Positions 55,471-64,000 of a DNA stretch of 64,000 nucleotides are shown here, piece after piece (position 1 is the first letter of the stretch; every line of letters starts with the position of its first letter). Both the position numbers and the translations under genes were made by a program. The stretch covers positions 124,001-188,000 of the forward strand of contig WTXD01000038.1 in assembly GCA_022496205.1 (NCBI GenBank), written 5' to 3'. The notes beneath the pieces were generated by a model, which worked only from the letters and a program-made list of their open reading frames with translations, was not told where the DNA came from and ran no database searches. This DNA is from Gloeopeniophorella convolvens. Lineage: Eukaryota > Basidiomycota > Agaricomycetes > Russulales.

Positions 55471-58069
55471 ATGATTTCTTTCTTTCGTTCCTCTGGCCAT
55501 TCGACCAGCTCGGACGATGCCAACGGGTTTGTCGACGAGAAGACCATAGGCATCTCGGAGGCGAAGGGCGTTGACTCTGAGGTCGTCTCCGAATTGGATT
55601 CAGATGACAATCCTGGCGAACTTACATTCGAGGAGGGTAAATGACAGAAGTTACTCATATTGAATGCCCCTCCTGATACCCAGCAGATACGGCGGGTGGT
55701 ATGGGCCGGCATCTCGGAGTCTTCAGCTGCACGATGTTGATGTATGTGATTTTGAGCTGTTACCGAATTACACCCACGCTCAGGTCTCCAGAATTGGGCG
55801 CATCATCGGCACTGGAGTATTCTCGACGCCTTCCAGCATTCTCGCCTCCGTCGGCTCGGTTGGTGCCTCGTTGATGCTCTGGGTCCTCGGACTGGTACTC
55901 TCGTTCTGCGGGCTGTTTATCTGGCTCGAGTTTGGCACAATGTTCCCTCGCTCAGGAGGAGAGAAGGTCTACCTCGAGGCGATCTACCGCCGCCCGAAGC
56001 ACCTTGCGACCGTTATCTTTGCCGCGAACGCTATCATCCTCGGATTCACGGCGAGCAACTGCATTGTGAGTTCCTTTCTTGTACAGCGCTTCTTTGAGAC
56101 CTCTCACGAGACTACGTCTAGGTTTTCGCCCAAAAGTGCGTTCCCAATACACACGCGCTTACAATAACGTCTGACAAACTTTGAAGCATCCTTGTATCAG
56201 CAGGGCACAGCGCTGAGCGGTGGGTAGTTCGTGGCATCGCACTCGGAGGTGAGCATATCGATACTACAGTCAGAACGCTGACCTAAATGCCTTCGACGTG
56301 TCTAGTGATTGTCTTTACAACGCTCTTGCATGGATTAACTCCAAGAATGGGGATCCTTCTCATGAATGTATGGGCTCGCCACTCTATCCCTTTGTCTGAT
56401 CGGACGGTAAATCTATGACTCTACTAGGTATTGACGCTTTTCAAGACAATCATTCTCATCTTTATCGTGGTCACAGGTAGGGCAGCGCGTTATCAACTTC
56501 AGTTCTTGTTGACATTGAGTGTTCTTCTAGGCTGGGTTGTGCTTTCCGGTAAAACCCGTATCAAAGACCCCCATGTGAACTTCCGCAACGCGTTCGCGGG
56601 GAGCTCAAATAGTAGTAACGACGTTCGTGTCCCCATTCATCGCTTCTCATATATTACTGATATTGTCTAGTATGCAACTGCAACGTTCAAAGTCCTTTTT
56701 GCCTATTCCGGCTGGCAGAATGTGAATTATGTTCTCAACGATGTCAAGAACCCAGTCAGGACGCTCAAGATTGCTGGGCCCCTTGGGCTCGGGATTACAT
56801 CCGCATTATACATCTTTGCTAATATAGCGTATTTCGCGTACGTTGGCGTCGCGACGCGGGGATCGTCACTGATAGCACCCACATAGTGCATCTTCCAAAA
56901 CCGAGATATTACATTCTGGCACAACCGTCGCTTCGTTGTTCTTCAAAAACGTGTTCGGAACCCAAGCACAGAAAGCCTTGACGGTATTTGTCGCTTTGAG
57001 GTGCGTCCCAAATCCGTTCATTCAACTGACCTCTGACTGACGATGCTTTTTAAAGTGCCTTGGGGTAAGTGCCTCTTAATCGCTTAACTAAACCGCACTC
57101 AATACCCTCATCCCCCCTCTACATGTAGTGTGAGTCTTTGAGACACATTATCTAGGCGCCGTACTGACAGTATCATCAGAACGTGATTACTGTGGTATGC
57201 CTCTACCATGTAGTAAATACCGGAAGCTCACGAGTCGACCAGACTTTCACAGCCGCCCGAGTAAACCAGGAGCTCGCAAAAGAAGGGATTCCGCTTCCAT
57301 TCGGTAATCGCTTCTGGGCTTCGAACTGGCCGACGCAGAGCGCACCATTCCCGGGACTCATCCTCCACATGATTCCTTCTGTGAGAAATTCCTCCAGCGA
57401 CCGGATTGAGCAGTCACTCACCTCGACCAGATCATCGTTATCATCGCACCGCCACCCCAAGTTGCATATCCGTTCATCTTAGATGTCGAAGGGTATCCAG
57501 CCCAGATTATCAACCTATTCATCATTCTGGTACGTGCCTTGCGGATCGAACATCGTCTTGTTCTCACTTACCGAATCATTGCAGGGCCTCTTCTACCTTC
57601 GTTGGACCAAGCCCCATTTACCTCGGCCATTCAAAGGCATGTGATCGAAGCGTTTTTCTCTGATAACCTTCTCTGATTGCTAAACCAAACACAGTCTGGC
57701 TCATCCTGGCGTTCTTCTTCTTGGCTGCCGATTGCTTCCGTGAGTCTCCAACATGCATTGCCGTTCATTCCAACTAAGCTGCGCAGTGCTGGTTGCGCCC
57801 TTCATTCGCCCTGCCAACAAAGTTGGCGACACACCGCCCCTACCTTACTACCTTTATTGCCTCGTCGGCATCGGTGTAGTCGCGTTTGGGGTCCTCTACT
57901 GGGTTGTCTGGCAGTTGGTGCTCCCATATGTGTTCAAGTTCCGCCTGGTGCCCCGGAAAGACGTGCTGGAAGATGGGACCGTATTTACCTCGGTAAGTCA
58001 AATCATTGCCCTTGTCGCTACTAGTATATTCAATACTTGCGCCAGTTCTCTCGAGAAAAGGTGGAGTAA
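55471..58069 (+). CDS. MUP1: high-affinity methionine permease-type amino acid transporter (Mup1-like, APC superfamily)
   Basis: A plasma-membrane amino-acid importer of about 12 helices; Mup1-like members take up methionine/cysteine. The start at 55471 gives a polar, acidic N-terminus (ISFFRSSGHSTSSDDANGF). Hallmarks follow: RIIGTGVFSTPSSILASVGS, the LEFGTMFPRSGGEKVYLEAI block, then FAYSGWQNVNYVLNDVKNPV, RVNQELAKEGIPLPFG, and a C-terminus of hydrophobic helices ending FSREKVE at the TAA 58067-58069. About 17 exons, several tiny: 14 nt at 56122-56135 (VFAQ), 9 nt at 57056-57064 (ALG) and 15 nt at 57180-57194 (NVITV). All hydrophobic segments look intact. The acidic N-terminus with Lys residues would suit ubiquitin-dependent turnover known for yeast Mup1 (inference). 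Confidence 0.93.
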
Positions 58070-58855
58070 GGGGAGTATCTGACTTGTCGCTGTTACTAGA
58101 AGACACCAACCTGTATGTAACCTAGGGTCGATTTCACAATGCGTTGATTTGTAATCATGACTACACGGTTGTCACGTATCTCCGACGGGAGCCAGAGAAG
58201 GAGATGGTTCTGGGTGAACATGATTCTTCGAGTAGACAAAAGGAGGACTGCACCCAGCATACCCACGCCAGTCACCAGCAATCAGTTGATGAGTAGTACA
58301 CACGAGTCAGCCTGAGGGCCGAGGCGACCGCACGGCGTCGACCGGACCACACGCTACATACATGCGTACAAGCAGCCTACAACATAATCCTACACCGAAA
58401 CAGATAGACAATGGCATGTTTGTGATCGGCGAGAGTCTGGCCCTGGAAAAACGCGCCGTTAAATGGCCCGTGGCGCGGCCGGTAGCGCACCCCGCCACGA
58501 GACATCACGAGGCTAGCACTAGAACAGCGGACAAAAGAGAAGGACGGCCATCAGGCCTTCAGGACTCGAGGAATGGCGCAATCACGTCAATACAGGATAC
58601 AGAAGAACCGGGGAAAGAGTAATCGTAAGGGACAATGGGAATACAAGGCTGGGACATACATATCTAAGGGGTAAACATAGGCCAAGAACAGATCAGGACC
58701 AGAGTCAGAACAGGAGCATATGGGCATCGGGGGAGAGAACGAGATCATTATGGCATCAAACGCATTGTTCAGCGAATGGAGTAGCAGCGCCAGTACTACG
58801 CCAGCAGCGCCTTTGTCTGCGGGGGCGCGGGAAGGCGCTCACGGGGCATCAGCGC
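58070..58855. other. convergent intergenic region
   Basis: It lies between the permease (plus) and the HMG-box gene (minus) and holds both 3' ends. No gene recognised in its 786 bp. Confidence 0.45.
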
Positions 58856-60479
58856 TTACACATACGGAGCGGAAGTTGCCCTTGCCCCCGCCCACGCATC
58901 TTCGAGGCTGAATGGACGGTCGATCAGACCGGGGATGCCCCATGGGTCGGCAGCACTGTATGGCATAGGAACGAACGAGAATGGATTCTCCATGCCGTTG
59001 CCGTATGAGAAGATTTTGTTGTTATCAGAACCTGCCCAACCGCGTAATGTCGAGTAGCTGGAGGGCCTGAAGTCATCCCTGAAGTCATCGTGGGTCGGCG
59101 TGGACAAAGATGTGATGGAGTTCGGCGTTATCGGGCCGAGACTACTGGCGTCGCTGTCCGGACTGAAGGGACTGCCTGGAGGCGAAAGCGACGCGACATC
59201 AAACATGCAGGGAGTCTACGGAGGCAGCAAATCAGAAGGCATATGGCGCAGCAACCAAGAAGGAGCTCCTACATTGGCATTTTCCGTCTCCGGGAAGGAA
59301 ACCTCGCTGTCGTAGGAAACGGAGGACGCCGGAGACAATGGAGGGGGGTACAAATCGAGAGCGGCGCCGGAGGTCGCTTCTGGCCCATAATGCGGCACCC
59401 AAGCGACGCACTGAGCGGCCGCATCCTCAGATGTGGGAGGGACCGAGAGGCCACGGCGGAACATTGAGGTCAACGGGACGTTGAAGCGTGCGTCCTGGGT
59501 GGGAGACGCGGAACGCGCTTTGATGGCTTCGGAAATCTTGCTGTCCTTATTGTCCTCGCTGTGAGGAGCAAACGGTGCTTTGGCATTGATGATTCCCGGC
59601 TCCGCGACAAACACACCGTCGGTGGCCGGACTGACGCCGCTTTCCTTGTCCCAAGCTTGGACGGCGCTGGTAAGAGCCACCCCTTTGATGCCCTGAGAAA
59701 GGAGCTCCGCAATCTGCGCACATCTTTGTTCTTGCATGTGACCGCGCGTCGAACGCGCCTTGCATCTATCGCCAGCACTACTGGTCACTTTGTCATGGGC
59801 GCCTGCACCTCGTCGACGACGCGTCGACGGTTGGTCCTTGTTCTTATCCTTCAATTTGCGCTTCACGATGGCGTCGACGTTCATCCCAGGTCGGAAGCGC
59901 CAGTCGGGATAGCGCGCACGATGCTCAGCTTGGGCCTGGACGGCGCGCTTCTCCCACTGCTCGCGTTCTTCAGGCGGAAGCGTCTTCCATACGATGCCTG
60001 GATGCTAGTCTGAGCAGAAGACCTCGACATGAGTGCAAGGAAATTCACCGATAATCTTAGAGAGGGTGCTGTGGTTGCCTTCTATGTTGCCTGGCACACG
60101 TTCGGACTTGATGAAGGAAGACCGGAAGAGTATGAACGCGTTCGGCGGGCGCGGAATATGGCCGGCGTCGCGTTTCTTGGCATGCGAAGGCTTTACGGCG
60201 GATATGCGCGGCACGTCGTCCTCAGAGATGATCTCGAAGCGCTGGACCGGTTCGGGAGCGACGTCGAAGGCTGGAGGGTCTGGAGAATACACAATTGTGG
60301 TAAAGTCTGTGTTGAGAGAGTACGTCATCATGGTCATTGCCGGCGGCGGAGCGTCGACGAGCGGAGGCATATCGTCTGTAGGCGGGCTGCGCGTGAGAAG
60401 CGCCGCATGTTCCGAAGGGCTCAGGACACGTACCATCCTCAGGGATGTCAAGGAAGGCGTCGTCCTCGAATTGTGTCAT
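58856..60479 (-). CDS. HMG-box transcription factor
   Basis: A nuclear DNA-binding regulator. The start at 60479 gives MTQFEDDAFLDIPED; the exon 1 donor follows. The HMG box (about residues 75-145) runs HIPRPPNAFILFRSSFIKSE, then NIEGNHSTLSKIIG, an intron, then IVWKTLPPEEREQWEKRAVQ and HRARYPDWRFRPG. This is the MATA_HMG/SOX-like type found in fungal mating and development regulators. After the box comes a basic run (VKRKLKDKNKD, RRRRGAG) and a long Ser/Pro-rich, presumably activating C-terminus with MFDVASLSPPGSPFSPDSD. An apparent in-frame TAG at 59216-59218 is removed by a 57-bp intron (59216-59272; GTAGGA donor, CTGAT branch, CCGTAG acceptor, phase 0). The stop is at 58856. No homeodomain or pheromone-receptor genes lie nearby, so this is not evidence for a mating-type locus. 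Confidence 0.93.
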
Positions 60480-60611
60480 TCCGTATGTGCGATACGTCGG
60501 TGGGTTGAGATAGTGTCGAGACGGCGGAAAACAGAGCGGAGGGGAGGATGTTAAAGGGGGGAGCTTGAGCGGACGGAAGGCTGAGGTCGGGCGAGGGAAG
60601 GGCGTTGTCTG

Positions 60612-61068
60612 CTCTTATTCTGTTATAGGCAGGTCGCCGATGTCACCACCGCGTCGATTCCCAGGCCGGGCGCCAGCTGTGCAGCCTGCAGGCTGCGGCG
60701 CGCGATGAGCAGATAGGCGTTCACCACGTTGCCGCCGTTGACGACAACGATTGGGCACAAATAGGCTACTTGAGAGATGTAGAAGACGTTGACGGGACAG
60801 CAAATCGCGATTCATCGCAGCAGGAAATCCTTTGCAAAGGAACGAAAACCTGCTTCCGTCCGCTCCCAAAAACGGAAACTTGGGCCCAACCGCAGGGATC
60901 AGGCCCAAACAACGTTGATCCGGCCCCGGACAGCTACCAGCAGCTCCCGCCTCCTTGACATCATCCAGCACAGCGAACACTCTTCGCCCTGCGGATACAG
61001 ACCACCCCCGCTTCTCCTCTCGCACCTGCCACTCCATCCCGTGCTCCCCCGTGTTCACATGAAACCCT
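60612..61068 (-). CDS. possible small gene, two exons
   Basis: A coding-like first exon reads VNTGEHGMEWQVREEKRGWS then VFAVLDDVKEAGA and stops at a GTAGCT donor (about 60936). After about 170 bp a second coding-like block reads AYLCPIVVVNGGNVVNAYLL and IARRSLQAAQLAPG, ending SATCL at a stop near 60612. Start codon and intron ends are not certain, and the first exon may extend upstream past 61068. No family recognised. Confidence 0.35.
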
Positions 61069-63705
61069 TCACACCCGAAAATCCTTATAGTCTTGTGACT
61101 CTGCCGGCGCTGCGGTTGCCAGGAGAAGCGTTTCGGCCTCTGTAAACCGCCATTCGGACCAACGATGCGAGCACTTTGTGTTATCGGAAAGTCATGCTTT
61201 TCCCAATTCAGCCACTGATTCGGCCTCGGGACTTTGATAACGACGGGCGCGAAAGGTCGCTTAGGCGTTGCACTTCCTGTTCGGATTGACTTGAGCTTAT
61301 TCCATTAGCCTCGGGTCGGATGTAGTGCGTAGTCGGTTGCACATGTGCCATCACCTGCTAACACAGTTATCACTTGAATTCCCCGCCGTCCTTCCAGTTT
61401 CATCACTTTGATCAGTGCGACAGCCCATGTCCGAGCCTCACGGCTCACCGCCCGCGCAAAGCCGGCATGTCTTCCCTGCAATAATTACGGCTGCGCCGGT
61501 CGCCATTATCTGATACTTTATCCCGCCTGCTGACCCACGGATCTATCACACATCCAGCTCCGCAAGTCTGCAGGTGCCAATGGCTCGATCGCCCGCCGGA
61601 CTAGATTAAGTGCCTACTGGCCAAGACACCTCTCGTGGCTTCACAGGAACATATGTTTCCTTATCGTTATGCGCGATGTCAATATTTAATGTTCATCTCC
61701 CTGTGCTTATTCGCGATATCGGTAACGTCCAGTTACGCGCAATATCAGGGCTTGGGATCGAATAGCAAACCTGTTCGCCATGTGTCTTCGGCAAGCCAGA
61801 CTCCTGTGCATGTGAACCGTCATTGATTCATTCTTTATGAGCCTCACTGTTGTGCTCGCCCGATACGCCCGGTGAACGTTGGACATTGATATCGACAGTC
61901 TCTATCAGCATCATGTGGACGCGCTGTACATGTAGTACCGTATAGTTATTTCGGGCACTTGCAGCGCCGGGTGAGCGTCACGTAAGTCTGTATTTTCGGC
62001 ATTCGCCCTCTGACAGTTTGCAAAGCTTGAAGCGCGCACAGCACAGGTTGACATTGTGCGGTGCGGGGCCCCACGCCTCACGGAGCATGCACAGCTTTGC
62101 GCGAGTGGTAGGTCCGGCTCGTGATATATGATAACGCAATGCGTTCACGGATCCTCTCCATGTAGCAGTTCGTAAGCTTTGGCTTCGGAGTCTACGTGGC
62201 GTCCAGCTTCGATGCGCGGATGCGCATATGTGCATGCCCGGAATGCGGGACCTGGCATGCAGCGCTCGCAAGGGGCCGGACAGTTTGCCGGATCTTATGC
62301 ACTACGATGCGAGCAAGCACTTCACCAGCTCATGTGGCAAGCTCTCCATCGGATTGCGCGGGCCCTAATACGGGCACAGTTACGCCTCCTCAACCCACCA
62401 ATCTACACATGTATGTACGTGTAGGATGGAATCACCAGGGGTTCATTTGGGTTCACATGTGGGTTCACTCTCTCCTGTAGAGCCCGTCCTTCCTTAACTT
62501 TTCCTGGTTCGTAACATGAGCTCAACTTGAAAGCGTCGTTGGATCTGCTCCGCGCCACAACGTTTGCTGAACGTGGGCCTGAAGCACGAAGTAAGTAATA
62601 TGCTCGAGTCTGCTCGATCTTGCATGGCCCAGACAATCTAGCACTAGCCAAAAGATACACCACCCATGTGATTTTCACATTTTTTGTGCCCGTTGTCGTG
62701 TCTGTACTTGGTGCGTCCGGTCCGAAGACGCGGCCAGCTATCGTACGTCCGTGCCGGGACATGGAAGGCCCCCAAAATAGGCAAGCATGACGGTATCGTC
62801 GCCCGCACTCGTGTTCAATTTCGTTCACGGGGATCGCACCATGACGCGCCCGCTAAACCCGTTCGGTACCCTACCAGACGCCCAGCCGTCCAACCTCCAT
62901 CAGCCACCATACGCAGCGACCCCGCCAGGGCTGACGGCGACGTTCAAACTCGCTTCCATTTTCACGCCGCGCTAAGGACGGGGCGCGTGCGAACCCCGTA
63001 AGACCCAACTCAGCTGATCCGCGGCGAGAACCCGCGGCGACGTGCCGGGCCCCGACGTGCAGTGAGCGTCTGCTTGCATTTGTAGCAACAATGTGCGCCA
63101 GTGTGCACCGTGTGCTCCCCGCACTGCCAGCTGTCCCATGTCCAGGTCCGAAGTGGCAAGGAGCAGCGGACATACCGTGGGTGAGTCTCGTATCATTAGG
63201 TGCTCAAACCCTCGGGAAACGCGGATGTACTGAGGGAGGCGCCAGAAGTATGCGCGAATGGCAACTAGAACGTAGGCGAACGAGTCTCAAGTTCCGCGCT
63301 ATGGTCCGCGGTCCTCTCCATGTGTTCACAATGCTCGGCTCCTTGAAACGGTGATGTACTACAAGCTTCCTGTGGTAAATGTAGGGCTTCTACATGATGC
63401 CAACATGTTATACTCAAGATGGGTTTATAGTATCATGGGTACGTGGACAATAACGTCACGATCACAATATATGGTAAATGTATGGGAAGCCCTGTACTTA
63501 TATAGTGGCACAGCAAGACATGAGAGAATGCAAGAAACCGATCAGCACAGTGTGTGACAAAACGATAGCTATGATAGCAATGCAAGATGTAACGAGAGTA
63601 TGAGTACGAATAAATGAATGCCGAATGAGGACGTATGCAGAGAGACCCAAGAAAGAGACATTGAAATGCAAGGAGGCAAACAAGATCCGCGGCACCATGC
63701 CTACG
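61069..63705. other. intergenic, about 2.6 kb, no gene supported
   Basis: It holds a GTGAACGTTGGACATTGA motif at 61872-61890, related to the dispersed intergenic motif. The frames seen are short, in conflicting orientations and without domains. The last 300 bp are AT-richer and probably the 3' flank of the gene at the window edge. Confidence 0.45.
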
Positions 63706-64000
63706 CTATGGAACGCCGACGTACATGGTCCATTCACCTGAGCTAGGGCCTGGCTCGAGCCCATAGAACAGTGTGCTCCCCAACAGGCAGTCCACGCGCT
63801 TGATACCGTCTGGCACGGCTCCCTCCAGTGGTATCACGGTGGTCATTGACACACGTGCTTCGCAAGCTGCCGTAGCTATCTTCACCGTATCCCGTGGCAT
63901 TGTTGCAAGCTCTTCAGGGCGCACATACTCATTCAAGTTGGCAATGAGCGCGCGGAATAGGTCCCCACAGCGCACGCCCATCGGGTTGTGCGCTTCAACG
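63706..64000 (-). CDS. DUF6699-like protein, C-terminal part (runs off the window)
   Basis: The open frame enters from beyond 64000 and ends at a TAG (63706-63708). The sequence VEAHNPMGVRCGDLFRALIA with a final CLLGSTLFYGLEPGPSSGEW resembles the end of the basidiomycete-specific DUF6699 domain (a strand-helix block followed by an F-x-G-L-E-P type strand). Function of that family is unknown. About 98 codons are visible; the start and any N-terminal disordered region are outside. Confidence 0.55.
   Translation of the reverse strand, partial: VEAHNPMGVRCGDLFRALIANLNEYVRPEELATMPRDTVKIATAACEARVSMTTVIPLEGAVPDGIKRVDCLLGSTLFYGLEPGPSSGEWTMYVGVP

Noticed and set aside
59216..59272. In-frame TAG in the HMG-box gene, looking like stop-codon readthrough
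   Set aside because: A 57-bp intron with GTAGGA donor, CTGAT branch site and CCGTAG acceptor removes it in phase 0, so no readthrough is needed.
58856..60479. HMG-box gene as a mating-type locus
   Set aside because: Basidiomycete mating loci are marked by homeodomain pairs or pheromone receptors, and none is nearby.

Overview
This is a piece of fungal nuclear genome, almost certainly from a mushroom-forming basidiomycete (Agaricomycetes; the gene mix fits wood-decay Polyporales, which is inference). Genes are broken by many introns of about 45-65 bp with GT..AG ends, branch sites of the CTGAC/CTGAT type and some very small exons. The families are typical of that group: a laccase-like multicopper oxidase, expanded F-box genes, an MBOAT/wax-synthase-type protein, RNase III-like proteins and a DUF6699-type protein. 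Gene models were built by hand by joining reading frames across introns. Several were checked by confirming that the summed exon lengths divide by three (594 codons for the oxidase, 551 for one F-box gene, 418 for the MBOAT gene, 284 for the F-box-like gene, 276 for the RNase III-like gene, 214 for family gene A, 215 for the secreted protein).

Layout. 0-2 kb: a decayed F-box gene with short repeats downstream. 2-7.4 kb: a divergent pair of surface enzymes, a GPI-type acid phosphatase (-) and a membrane-anchored multicopper oxidase (+) sharing a 476-bp promoter region. 8.3-10.5 kb: a band-7/SPFH protein. 11-11.7 kb: a 663-bp non-autonomous Tc1/mariner-like element. 12.4-13.2 kb: a small secreted protein. 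16.7-25.7 kb: two members (A and B) of an unrecognised small-protein family with matching exon sizes, and between them an F-box gene, an MBOAT acyltransferase and an F-box-like gene. 28.7-30.4 kb: another F-box gene. 30.8-35.2 kb: an extended SDR (NAD-dependent epimerase type) and the Kel3/KLHDC4 kelch protein, both on the minus strand. 38-39 kb: an NmrA-like protein whose nucleotide-binding glycines are gone. 39-43.9 kb: a long gene-poor stretch. 43.9-48 kb: an S/P-rich protein and a fourth F-box gene. 50.5-51.6 kb: an RNase III-like protein that lacks most catalytic acids. 52-54.6 kb: a repeat-rich stretch with TGATCA clusters. 55.5-58 kb: a methionine-permease-type transporter. 58.9-60.5 kb: an HMG-box transcription factor. 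The end holds the C-terminus of a DUF6699-like gene.

I see no CRISPR, rRNA, tRNA or biosynthetic cluster. The best candidates for something undescribed are the A/B paralogue family with conserved intron phases and exon sizes, the 5-nt and 3-nt exons that encode the copper-binding loop of the oxidase, and two proteins that look like pseudo-enzymes (RNase III-like, NmrA-like).
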